DNA from: Symbiodinium sp. CCMP2592
Lineage: Eukaryota > Sar > Dinophyceae > Suessiales > Symbiodiniaceae
Reading direction: 5' to 3'
NCBI GenBank assembly: GCA_905221615.1
Contig: CAJNDT010006125.1
Coordinates: 186,001 to 250,000 of the forward strand
Length of the DNA stretch: 64,000 nucleotides
Both the position numbers and the translations under genes were made by a program. Below, piece after piece: positions 38,001 to 45,925 of this stretch. The notes beneath the pieces are model-generated. The model had not been told where the DNA came from. It did not search any database and saw only the letters and a list, made by a program, of their open reading frames with translations. The stretch's first letter is position 1, and every line of letters starts with the position of its first letter.

Positions 38001-41000
38001 CAAGTAGTGGCAGATTGTTAGAAACTCGAAGGGCGAAAATCTCCGCCTCAACCCTAAACCTGAACGGCGAAACCCAGGCCGCTGGAACCGGAGGTTCCAT
38101 GCTGGCCGTCGGCAGCGTCGCAGGTCTGGGCGTGACTTGCGAGGTTCAGGTCAAACACGCGTGCTCATGACACTGATCATGTTGCAAGTGATGATGAGGA
38201 TAAGCCACACTGGACATGATGAACACCAGGACAGACGTGTATGATCAGAACCCATCAAACGGCCACGGCTCAAGGATTTCTTACGGGGCATCACTTGCTC
38301 TCAGAACCTCTTCGGCGAGCTTTCCCAGAGTCGGTCTTGCAATGGCGTTCGGAAGTAGCTCTCCGGCCGTCTTGGAGGACAGACTCCAGAGTGAGGAAGC
38401 TCATTATCATTGTTAGTAGCATCTGATGCTTATCGAACCCTACACGTTAGGCGGGAGTAAAACTATACCGAAGCCTTGATGAAGCATTTTCAATTAATGC
38501 TCCTCTAAAAGGGATCCCGCGCGAGGCCAAGAGCCAACTTGGACCAAAGTCGCGCTACATCGGAAGCTTGCTGGGTTTGCTGGGCTTGGTCTTCGTGATC
38601 TCGAAGCGGGTCCCGCTCTTTGGGACCGATGGCACCAACCACCGGAGATTGTCTGAGGCGACTTCGCCCCAGCTTGCCAGCTCTGGATGCTGCCGCTTCG
38701 CCAAGGAGTTCGAGGGCGTGGATTGGCACGATGCGAAGACTCGGGCAGATTACATGGCGAATGTGATGTACGTGGAGCGTGGCTTTCTTGGAGGAGCAGC
38801 TAAGCTCTCTTTCGATCCCGACACCGGCATGACCTATGACGGCGTTGGACTGGACGACAGCACTGGCGAAGTCCAGCATGGAACTCTCCGAACTTTCTCG
38901 GCACCATCCAAAGAGGCTCTGCATTTGAGCCTGCTTGCGTTGGCCCTTCAGCCCGTCGAGGACGTGCCTGCGGAGCTGGCCACAGTGTTTCCTTTGCTTT
39001 ACAGCGCCGATGAGGCACTCGACATCCTGGACAAGAAGGCCAAGACCATGGAGGACTTTGACGCAAACTACCCAGGTTTCGGGGGCTTCCTGCCTTGGTT
39101 CTGTTCTCGTGGCATCAACAAGGCGGGGCATTGCAAGACCCTTGCAGACCCTGGAACCAAGATGACCCCGGTGTCCGGCTGGGAAAGGACCCTGCCTGGC
39201 CTGGATAACGGCCAGCTTGCATTTGGCGCTGCTGCCGTGGTACATGTTCTGGAACGCCGTGCTAAGCAGGAAGGCACCTCCAGTCGGTTTGCACAGACGG
39301 CCCGGCGCTGGAACGCTCGCTTGGAGCGGATGAAGGAATCCGTTGTCAACTTGTTCTACAATGGAGCCGGCTTGGTGCGCATGGTCAGCGAGCTCGACAA
39401 CGTCACAGTCGATATTGCCAAGAATGCCTCCAATGCTCACAACGAAAACGGCTTGTTTCTTTGGGATGCCTTCGAAGGGGAGATGATTGTCCTCTTCTTG
39501 GACATCTTTGGCAACTGGACCAAGTACCCAAACAATGGTGAGGAGGAGAAGAAGCTGATGTGGAAGATCAAGGCGGAACATGTCGAGCCTGTTGTGTACA
39601 CAGCCGCCGACGACACGAAGATGGTTCTGCAGAAAGGGTATTGGTTCTCAGCACATGAGCAGTGGAAAACCTTGCAGCTCCCCTACATGGATATCCCACT
39701 GGTCAAGCACCTTTTCGCAAACGGTGAGTTCGCACGCTTGGAGAATTCCGTGCGAGAGCAGCTGCCTGGCCTCATGGCATCGGTGAATGCACCCAACGGT
39801 GTGCAATGTGATGCCCATCCCTACTGCAGCGCTGTAGGAATCCAGTCCTTGGCCGAAGAGCCCGTTTTCAGTTTCAAAGAGTCGGAGACAGTCCTTACCC
39901 CCTACGCCGCTTTCCCTTCGATTTTGGTGGATCCAGCTGCTGGGCTTGCATGGTACAACCACATGCTGGCCATGCCGCGGGTGCAAACACCTGTTGGCAG
40001 CATTGAGTCATTCACAGTCACTGGGAAAGCCGTTGCCCCCATGGCGACATGGGACGCCAAGGTTACGACCGTTTTGGCCATGCTTGGCGGAACGGGGCCC
40101 CTGCTACGCACTTACATGGAGGAGCGGGGAGTCTACGGCATCTTCGAAGATCGTGTGAAGTCCATGTACGAGCCGGTGTTCAAGCCAGTTATTACATCTG
40201 TAATGCCCGGCAAGGCCTCCGTCGACCTGCACATCGCGCAGCTCCCGCAGCTGCCCTGGCCGGCACCTCATCCCGCAAGCAAGGACTCCCTGGTGCTTAG
40301 TAGGGAATGGGGGAATCGATCCCTTATAGTAGTCTGCTTTGTAGTGAATGGGGGAATCGATCCTATATAGTATAGTAGTCCCTATATAATCCGCAATAAT
40401 AGTCTCCACAATCCATTCCCCGATTGCCTAAGAACCAGACAGCCAGGAGTCTGTGCCGGAGGACTTTCCGAGCTGCCGCTGCCTCGAGCACGAGAGCGCG
40501 CCCGGCTTCCTGCAGCCGAAGAATCCCTGAGGTGAGCAACGTGGTACGTAGTACCCTGACAAAGACATCCCTGGTCTCAGATTCCAGCCTGAACTCAAAG
40601 CCCAAAAAACCTTTAAAGCCCTAGGCCCTATGGTAAGCCCAAAAACCCTACAGGAACCAGGGATTTCTGCATCAGGTTCCTGCAATAGGCCCCTGAACTC
40701 TGGGCTTCTCAAGATGGCAGAGTAAGCTTAGGGTTTAGGGTCTCAGAGTTGGGGGCTTTTGAGCTTAGGAGAAGGGCTTAGCGTCAAGATGTGGTCTGAG
40801 ATAGGGTTGAGGGCTCAGGGGTACGAAGGGGCTTGGGGTTTGGGATTTAGGCTTGCTTACTCACAATACTAGTGTTTAGGGCGGAGGTACAAATAACAAC
40901 AAGGTTTCGACGTTTGGGATATGGGGTTTACGGTGCAAGGAATAGTGGTGTTTAGAGTTTAGGGTTTGGGTTAAGGGCTCAAGGTACTCACATTCAGGGC

Positions 41001-42639
41001 TTGGGGTTTAGAGATGATCAGGGTTTGGGGCACTTGGAATAAGGACTCTGCCATTTGGTGTTGTTGTTGTGGCTTTTCTTTTCTGAAGATTCTTGAGACG
41101 CCCGGCAGCAGTAATTCATTTGTTACAAAAACACATGCTTAGAACGGTGACGATGTTGTCAATGATTTTGGGTTTCTGACTCTCTGGCACCTGTGGCGTG
41201 CAGACAGTCTGTATAGAGGTGGTTGCAGTGTGCAGGTTTACAGGCTGGCATGCCGCAGCTTCTTCTTTTGAGCAGCCCTTGTGGCTCCAATCCGCTCAAC
41301 AGCAAAGTGCAGAGCATAATCTGCTTTAAGGGCGCTGCTGTAGAATCTACAGCAGGGCACAATTTAATCTGCGGAATTGCAAACTCTGCAATTTCTTCCG
41401 TTTTGCCGTATGCGGGCTGGGCGCCGGAGGATAAGAATACTGTAAACCGCATGCCATAGCCAATCCACAACCGGAAGTGCCGAGACGCCCAGCCGCAATA
41501 ATTCGCAGGGCTTGTATATATGTACATGCTTAGAACTTTGGCGATTTTGTCAGTGATTTATGTTTCTTGACTCTCCGGTCCCTAGTGGCCAAGACAGTCT
41601 GCATAGAGGTTGTTGTAGTGTGCCCTGCTGCGAGTAGTGGCATGCCGCAACTTCTTCTTTTGAGCAGCCCTTGTGGCTCCACTGACTGCGCGCCTAACAG
41701 CAAAGTGCAGAGCATAATCTGCTTTAAGGGCGCTGCTGCAGAATCTGTAGTGGTGCGCGAATTCGACGTGCGGAGTTGCACCCTCTGCAACTCCATATGC
41801 CATTTGAACGAACTGTTTTCCAAAGCACTAGTCTGTGCGTGAACAAAATACACAAGGTGCAGCACCTGCAGTGCCCGAGCTGTGACTCTCGTTCAGCCAT
41901 CTGCCGTCTCGGAAATTTCTCGAGAGACCCCAGGACCATCCTGGACACAACCCTCGCAAATCCAAGTGGAGCCTACCCGGATTGAACCCCAGAGCTTCGT
42001 ACGGTTGATGATATTAATCCTGCATTACCTTAAGGACCTTAAACTATTCCTTATTATGGGTCATGCAGGATTTATATCATCAACCGCAGCATGGGAGGTG
42101 TCACCCTCATGGGCCTGGAGGGCGTCGGCTTTCTCTGGTACGCGCGTCGCATAAGCCTCCCGATTTCAGCAAGAGCAGCCTTCTGTTTGTCGTAGGATTC
42201 TCCTCAAGTCGTGGTGGTGTAAGTATGTCTTGTTCTGAATAAGTATTCTTCGTAGTGGTGACTGTGGTAGAAGATTGTAGATCCTTTGGTTGGCAAGGTA
42301 AAGCAAAAGCGCCACAGTTCAAGTGTGCATAGACATGCGTGGCGAGTCGCGACAAGAACTTGTTTCTATCTTGCCAGGATCTTAAACCCTGAACCCCAAG
42401 CACACAATCGCCCTTTCACACGAAAACTCAGATCGTTCAGGTTACTATGAAGTGGTGTTTGAGATTTTTGCTAACTACTAGCAATAGCAACCGTTAGTGG
42501 TAGCCGTGGTAGAGGTAGTGGTGGTAGAGTCGCACTACCACTACTACTATTACTACTACTACCACCACTACCACTACCACTACCACTACCACTACCACTA
42601 CCACTACCACTACCACTACCACTACCACTACCACTACCA

Positions 42640-42684
<45 letters not shown>

Positions 42685-42687
42685 CTG

Positions 42688-42760
<73 letters not shown>

Positions 42761-43202
42761 CTACTACTACCACTACTACTACTACCACCACTACTGCTGC
42801 TACTGCTACTCGTATTGCTACTAGTGCTAGTACGAGTAGTGGTACTAGCACTAGTACCAGCAGTAAGCAGTAGGTCTTCTCAGAACGAGCAGTCGTAGTA
42901 AAAACAACGCCAGTAGCTCTGGAAATACTACTAGAATCAGAATACTACGACTGCTACGACGACGACTACTGCTGCTGCTACTGGTGGTACTATTGGTACA
43001 TGTTGGTCCTACTCCGACTCCTATTACCACCTCAACTACTATTACCACAACTGCTACTACTGTCACTTTACAACTACCGGGTCAGCCGGCGAAAAGGTCA
43101 GATGTGCAAGAACGCTGCGCCGGATCAGGTCTCTGGGCTGCGCTGGGTTACGCCCTGGGCCTGGCAACCTACACGGCCCAGCGGGCTTGGACACCGCAGT
43201 AG
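24039..43202 (+). CDS. NhaD-family Na+/H+ antiporter, at least 17 exons
   Basis: This polytopic membrane protein would exchange Na+ for H+. Exons: about 24039-24105, 24299-24403, 24542-24707, 25110-25204, 25713-25787, 26485-(end unresolved), 29244-29289, 29621-29684, 31000-31050, 32220-32252, 33747-33815, 35677-35757, 36505-36525, 37195-37233, 38078-38129, 42098-42154 and 43129-43202 (stop TAG). Family-type motifs in order are FFLSSVIDNLTATIV, VVVVAANAGGAWSPIGD + VTTTMLWI, LPPYLGMMMALGVFWLVAE, VLLGVAALESAEVLE, SAVVDNVPLV, AAGTGGSMLAVGSVAGLG and VTLMGLEGVGFLWYARRI. Both DN-containing helices and both Gly-rich re-entrant-like stretches are present. All 15 resolved donors are GC (11) or GA (4), every acceptor is AG|G, and phases agree. 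A segment between MLWI and MLCILM is missing, and the N-terminus is unresolved. The intron 38130-42097 contains the separate gene 38342-40530. Confidence 0.83.
24190..24262. mobile_element. Introner-like element, family B, in a NhaD intron
   Basis: The ends are TGGGGGTTTCCGAAAGTTAGGGGTACC and TATTTTCGGGAACCCCCA. It lies inside the intron 24106-24298, between exons ending EDVIRL and starting DKAAIML. Confidence 0.85.
26225..26302. mobile_element. Degenerate family B element in a NhaD intron
   Basis: The right arm (TAGGGTACTATATTTAGGGTCCCCCATTGTCGGGAACTCCC) matches family B. The left arm (TGGGTAGTCCTTAG) is decayed. It lies between the exons at 25713 and 26485. Confidence 0.6.
27645..27953 (+). 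CDS. Open stretch in a NhaD intron, function unknown
   Basis: The most coding-like part begins at an ATG near 27718 (after TTTCAGGT) and reads MAFLSFARCWLCPALWHLVA, then runs on to QPLALADCFAVEP and a stop at 27951. It lies between the NhaD exons at 26485 and 29244. It does not resemble the missing NhaD segment. It may be chance. Confidence 0.2.
   Translation: MEGPCMEISEHLLQSGRFSCVISGMAFLSFARCWLCPALWHLVAGCMGTIEGTDHRGQFGLYWVSSLQYAEILLRRISIDMPFVVGLGPQPLALADCFAVEP
28205..28312. repeat. Interstitial telomere-like tract in a NhaD intron
   Basis: About a dozen CCCTAAA or CCCCTAAA units lie head to tail. Confidence 0.8.
28365..28525. mobile_element. Long palindrome with three internal tandem units
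   Basis: The ends GCCCAGAGAGCCCAGTACCCCTTAACTAAGGAATAT and ATATTCCTTAATTAAGGGGTATTGGGCTCTCTGGGC are inverted over about 36 bases. Between them GGGG(G/T)TCATATTGAA-type units of about 22 bp repeat three times (28425-28475). It lies in the unresolved part of the NhaD gene. Confidence 0.8.
28533..28580 (+). CDS. Candidate exon filling the NhaD gap
   Basis: The frame reads DMLQQILSISAAKVLR, and ISAAKVLR resembles the I-S-x-x-K-V-I/L stretch that follows MLWI in NhaD proteins. It lies between the flanking exons at 26485 and 29244. No AG|G acceptor is immediately upstream; the nearest is inside the palindrome ending at 28525. I therefore treat it as a candidate only. Confidence 0.3.
30788..30860. 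mobile_element. Family F element, opposite orientation, in a NhaD intron
   Basis: CCCCCAAAGTAGGCAAAATCATGGC pairs with AAAAGGCTACTATTCTACCATACTTTGGGGGTCC. It lies in the intron 29685-30999. Confidence 0.75.
31055..31220. repeat. TTTAGGG-rich tract directly after a NhaD exon
   Basis: Starting five bases after the donor at 31051, TTTAGGG-type units and a GGCAGAGG-containing larger unit repeat about four times on the + strand. Confidence 0.75.
31631..31738. mobile_element. Introner-like element, family D, in a NhaD intron
   Basis: The ends are TTACCCAAAGGCCCCAAAGTAGTTCCTTTTTT and AAAAAGGAACTACTTTGGGGCCCCTGGGTAG. It lies in the intron 31051-32219. Copies occur at 63406 and, more decayed, at 54602. 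Confidence 0.85.
31857..31945. repeat. Dispersed element with GTGTACACTTTT arms
   Basis: ACACTTTATATACACTTTTTATTTGGGATAATATTACC pairs with ATAAAACTAAAAGTGTACACTTTTGGGGGCTTATGAACTCAGCAA. The right part recurs at 52610-52650 as GAAAGTGTACACTTTTTGAGACTTATGAACTCAGCAA. Confidence 0.7.
32156..32182. repeat. (AG)n microsatellite
   Basis: About 13 AG units lie 37 bases before the NhaD exon at 32220, close to its polypyrimidine region. Confidence 0.85.
33640..33745. repeat. TTTAGGG, C-run and A-run before a NhaD exon
   Basis: A TTTAGGG tract is followed by a run of nine C (33705-33713) and about 20 A, which reaches within 15 bases of the acceptor at 33746. Confidence 0.8.
33819..33840. repeat. Poly-G run next to a NhaD splice donor
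   Basis: The exon ending GAAGAG at 33815 is followed by GCCCCC and then about 19 consecutive G. The run lies only six bases inside the intron, and could cause assembly or sequencing length errors. Confidence 0.85.
33841..34320. repeat. G-rich degenerate TTTAGGG tract
   Basis: GGTTTAGG, GGTTTCGGG and GGGGTTT variants continue for nearly 500 bases on the + strand, with the purest units at 34080-34170. It lies within the intron 33816-35676. Confidence 0.75.
35068..35112. repeat. (GT)n microsatellite
   Basis: GTGTGT of about 30 bases passes into CTGTGTCTGTGTCTGT. It lies in the intron 33816-35676. Confidence 0.9.
36316..36445. repeat. Repeated ACTATGATGCTATACCACTA units
   Basis: CACTATGATGCTATACCACTA occurs near 36357 and again near 36408, with TGGTATAGTAC arms that can pair with it. 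It may be a palindromic element with an internal duplication. It lies in the intron 35758-36504. Confidence 0.65.
36505..36525 (+). CDS. 21-nt microexon of the NhaD gene
   Basis: The exon encodes ASIEMFK, bounded by CAG before it and GA (GACCG) after it. It joins SAVVDNVPLVQ (35677-35757) to EPMDSPLWQLTAL (37195-37233) in phase. The joined stretch VDNVPLVQASIEMFKEPMD follows the family pattern of VDNVPLVAA, a short linker and a Met-Asp pair. No other phase-0 AG|G segment that I could find between the two neighbours fits. Confidence 0.7.
37705..37805. mobile_element. Introner-like element, family B, in a NhaD intron
   Basis: The ends are TGGGACTTTCCGAAAATTAGGGGTAC and TCCCTATTTTCCGAAACCCCC. 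It lies inside the intron 37234-38077. Confidence 0.8.
38342..40530 (+). CDS. Type II membrane glycosidase-like protein nested in a NhaD intron
   Basis: Exons are 38342-38390, 38512-40292 and 40447-40530, with phases agreeing, giving about 637 residues. The first exon reads MAFGSSSPAVLEDRLQ; the second opens with a basic stretch and a single membrane segment (IGSLLGLLGLVFVIS), predicting a short cytosolic tail and a large lumenal domain. Sequons NVT, NAS and NWT support a lumenal location. Motifs such as WDAFEGEMIVLFLDIFGNW, TPYAAFPSILVDPAAGLAWY and GGTGPLLRTYMEERGVYGIF resemble (alpha/alpha)6-barrel glucoamylase-like proteins (PF10091, GH144/GH162 type); family and substrate are inferred from memory. 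Both introns start with GT, unlike the host gene. The 1,781-nt central exon contrasts with the host's exons of 21-166 nt. The tail reads CRCLEHESAPGFLQPKNP. GCCACGGCTCAAG at 38262-38274 resembles a shrunken spliced leader. Confidence 0.75.
40293..40446. mobile_element. Family J palindromic element forming the last intron of the nested gene
   Basis: The intron starts GTGCTTAGTAGGGAATGG and its right part reads CCATTCCCCGATTGCCTAAG before ACCAGACAGCCAG, giving inverted ends CTTAGTAGGGAATGG / CCATTCCCC…CTAAG. The centre has two copies of GAATGGGGGAATCGATCC. The ends match the element at 21845-21919. Confidence 0.75.
41095..41860. repeat. Tandem duplication of a ~385-bp unit
   Basis: Copy 1 (41095-41481) and copy 2 (41482-41860) share GAGACGCCC, ACATGCTTAGAAC, GACAGTCTG(T/C)ATAGAGGT, GGCATGCCGCA(G/A)CTTCTTC and GCAAAGTGCAGAGCATAATC, each in the same order. 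They differ by substitutions and small indels. Neither copy has a convincing reading frame. The duplication lies in the large NhaD intron, after the nested gene. Confidence 0.85.
42003..42085. mobile_element. Palindromic element just before a NhaD exon
   Basis: The inverted ends are GGTTGATGATATTAATCCTG and CAGGATTTATATCATCAACC, separated by about 40 bp. The element ends 12 bp before the exon at 42098, so it lies at the 3' end of the large NhaD intron. No second copy was found in this window. Confidence 0.7.
42300..42390. repeat. Dispersed repeat, copy 2, in the last NhaD intron
   Basis: AAAGCAAAAGCGCCACAGTTCAAGTGTGCATAGACATGCGTGGCGAG through TTGTTTCTATCTTGCCAGGATCTTAAACC matches 5346-5437. 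Its boundaries are not palindromic, so it differs from the introner-like elements. Confidence 0.75.
42535..42860. repeat. (ACT)n and (CCACTA)n compound microsatellite
   Basis: About 15 CCACTA units are followed by about 35 ACT units with rare interruptions, all inside the last NhaD intron. Confidence 0.95.
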
Positions 43203-43501
43203 GCCACCTGCGCACAATCTCCTCATGACGAGAGTAGATTTGGGCGGTTTGCAGGATTGTCGGAGTGGCCTAGGCTTCGACATGAGGTCGCGTGATGGCT
43301 CTCATGTACTGCAAATCCTTTTCCCTCTATTTGTTTCGCAGTTTCGATTATAATACCGTGTTCCCGACTAAACTCAACACAAAGCGCATCAATTGATTCG
43401 TATCTCAGGGCGTCTGTTATAGCCTCCAGAGTGAGATGTTTCCGCATCAGTTGCCTTGGAGACTCGGGGAAACTGAAGCTTAGATCTTCAAGCCCTACTT
43501 A

Positions 43502-43602
43502 GGGGCCGAAATAACTACCAATACTATTTCGGGGGGTTCCTTATGACTACAGTATACGTATTGTGCCCCAAAACCTAATTCTAATTATGAAGGCCCCCAT
43601 AT
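43502..43602. mobile_element. Family E element
   Basis: GGGGCCGAAATAACTACCAATACTATTTCGGGGGGTTCC pairs with GTGCCCCAAAACCTAATTCTAATTATGAAGGCCCCC. Confidence 0.8.
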
Positions 43603-43945
43603 TCCTTCCTTCGTATGCAAAGGCCCGGAAGTCAGCGAGGCTTCTACTGAAAGCAGAACTTTGCAGGTGAGGCTCAAACTCGGCTGAACCCAAAACCCGA
43701 GATGTACCCCGAGCCGGACATGAACCCAGCAAAAACCTACAGGTTTGGTGAGTGATCTGGGGTCTAGCTTAAGACCAACAAAGGCACTAAAGCCAAACGC
43801 AGACCCAAGTCCAGCTAAACCCCTTAAGCCCTAAACCGTGAAACTTCCAGCCCCCATGCTCTGCAAGTTCCTGCGCCCCCACAGGCGATCGTCACTGGCG
43901 CCTGATGTCTCGCATGGGAGTTTCAGAACAGAGGGGACTCCCAGT

Positions 43946-44057
43946 TGGGTGGTTGTGAACATTGTGGTCTCTTCTTGGGTCCTGAATTCAATACGGCACC
44001 CTAGTATTTAGGGTACCCAAGAAGGGACCATAATGTCATAATGTTGACAACTACCCA
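43946..44057. mobile_element. Introner-like element, family C, inverted centre
   Basis: The ends are TGGGTGGTTGTGAACATTGTGG and ATGTTGACAACTACCCA. The centre reads CAATACGGCACCCTAGTATTTAGGGTACC, the reverse complement of the centre in the other two copies, so this copy is inserted the other way round. Confidence 0.8.
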
Positions 44058-44250
44058 GTTGCCTTAATTGTCTGAAACCCCTATATGGGGGGCAGTTTCA
44101 ACTGCTTCGGCCCATTTTTACAGAAGGGACAGTAGCTCCCGGTAGGAGGTGGCTGAGAATTCGAAATGTTTAAACCAGACAGGGTGGCCCAAGATGACGT
44201 GAATGTTCAGAGTGCAGGGTTGAGATGTACTACAGGCATTAAAGTAAAAG

Positions 44251-44329
44251 CCAGAAAGTTGGAATATGATTATCCTAAACCCTTTATAGTAAATTATAAG
44301 GTATCCTACCCTATATTCCAACTTTCTGG
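44251..44329. mobile_element. Introner-like element, family A, outside known genes
   Basis: It has the same inverted ends (CCAGAAAGTTGGAATAT / ATATTCCAACTTTCTGG) and nearly the same centre as the copy in HPPD intron 10. The next bases, GGAGTTCCCT, are also shared with that copy, so the homologous unit extends slightly past the right terminus. Whether it lies in an intron of an unseen gene or between genes is unknown. Confidence 0.85.
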
Positions 44330-44979
44330 AGTTCCCTTTAAGAGGTTGGGAGTCCCGGAGTTCACAGTCAAGGATTGCTTATGCGGGCTTAGCTTCCGCC
44401 GAACCGTTCAGGGTGTCGAGATTAGAGGTTTAGGGTTTTAGTGGTTTAGGGTTTAGATCACCAGGAAATCCTGTAAGACCCTTGATATCTTCGCAGACAG
44501 CAAGCCCTACAGCAGGACCCCCACCGTACCGGGGAGGAGGTTCCCTAGGATTGCTAAGAAGGTAGTATGATACAGTAATGGGACTTTGGCAACATACTCA
44601 TACTCGATTGTCTGGCGACCTTGACGACAGAATGACTAGCTCTAGTATATTGGTGTTATATTCGTAGTGTATTACACTTACTAACCATTCCGGCCTATAC
44701 CTCCTTGGCGAAGTCACCCCTGGCTGGTCTTAGGGCTTGTTCATCCAAGGATGTGAAGCCGTTCGGGTCCCAGTGAAGAGCTGAACCCGACCACGACTCA
44801 TGTGGCCTTTGCGCATCAAAGGGGCTGTGACACAATAGGCGACGGCAGAAGTGCAAAATCATCATCTTCTTCATCACCAACACCAACATCACCACCACGT
44901 GCCAGCAGCAGCATCATCATAGCCCTTGGTTCAACGCCGCTGACGTTGACGTCCTCCCCGTCTTTATATACACGCACGC

Positions 44980-45045
44980 GCACGCACACGCGCACACGCA
45001 CACGCACACGCACACGCACACACACACACACAGAGAGAGACAGAC
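44980..45045. repeat. CACGCA/CA microsatellite
   Basis: CGCACACGCACACG passes into CACACA and GAGAGA. Confidence 0.9.
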
Positions 45046-45652
45046 ACACGCAATCACGGGTGCTGTGTTCGTCGTGTTCAGCACTGGCCTGTCATCAGCG
45101 TCTTCACCCACTCTGCCACCAGATTCATGTCACATTCCGCTCTCAACATTATATCCTCGTCTTCATCAGGCGGGCAGACAATGGCAAAGCTCCTGTTTCG
45201 GTTGTCAGATGTGCAATGGCTACCATGTAGATTTTGGCCGCACAGAATGGAGAGCACAAGCTGTGGCCTGAGCATTTCGAATCAAGGGCACGCCAATTTG
45301 AAAAAGCTGGGCCCCATCGAAGCTTGTGTCCTCCGCCATCCGGCGTGCGACTTCTATTATGGGCACCCTGATATCTCCAAAGCCCAATATGCCTTCGTAC
45401 TCCGAGCGCTCGTTTGAGTATGTTTGTCTTCACGAAGCAGCATATTCCTCGCAAAGGGTGTATTGGGCTCTGCATGGAGGGTCGCACAGCTCTTCCCATG
45501 CTCTCTCCAAAGTTGCCGAACAGTTGCTCACAGCTTCGCGTCTCGCACGATGCTGACGCAGCTGTCGATGCATCCTCGTTTTAGGACTTCCGGAGAGATA
45601 GGTCCCCTCTAAACGAGAGGATCTCGACCCCTCCATCCTTCACTGTGTCCAG

Positions 45653-45925
45653 GTGGGACACGAGGCTTTTTTGCCTTTCGTACACCGTCTCGGCTGCTTC
45701 ATTGGATATGGGTTGCCTAAATGTATGCTGGGGCGAAGTTGCAGAGCTTTGCACAAGCATCGTGCAACTCTTGTAGCAGGGACTGTAGGAGCATTCGCCG
45801 GAAGATTCTCTGAGATATGGTGCACGTGGTACCTAGACTGCGTTGGTAGGATTAAGATGAAGGAGGCATCGTGTCGAGTAAGTCTCTGTGCTGAAGTATA
45901 TGATATAACAGAGAGGCCGGAGTAA
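45653..45925 (+). CDS. Open stretch after AG|G, function unknown
   Basis: After GTCCAG the frame reads VGHEAFLPFVHRLGCFIGYG and continues to a stop at 45923. Third positions are less GC-rich than in the HPPD or NhaD exons, and an antisense frame (45640-45978) is open too. I cannot decide whether it is coding. Confidence 0.2.
   Translation: MGHEAFLPFVHRLGCFIGYGLPKCMLGRSCRALHKHRATLVAGTVGAFAGRFSEIWCTWYLDCVGRIKMKEASCRVSLCAEVYDITERPE

Larger units (their letters stand above)
38130..42097 (+). other. 3,968-bp NhaD intron carrying another gene
   Basis: The donor is CTG G|GCGTGAC and the acceptor is GGGAG|GTGTCACC, with a near-identical G(C/G)TG(T/A) motif at both edges. It holds the glycosidase-like gene (38342-40530), TTTAGGG-like sequence (40720-41040), a tandem duplication and a terminal palindrome. 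The exons on both sides join in phase to give GSVAGLGVTLMGLE. Confidence 0.7.

Noticed and set aside
38505-39581. 358-codon open frame on the minus strand
   Set aside because: It is antisense to the glycosidase-like exon, whose frame has the domain motifs, sequons and phased splice sites.
42471-42898. Ser/Gly- and Tyr/His-rich open frames
   Set aside because: They are translations of the ACT/CCACTA arrays inside a NhaD intron.
42098-43202. A second, separate NhaD gene copy
   Set aside because: Only C-terminal exons are present here, they match in phase the exon ending at 38129, and no duplicate of upstream NhaD exons was found; a single gene with a large intron is simpler.
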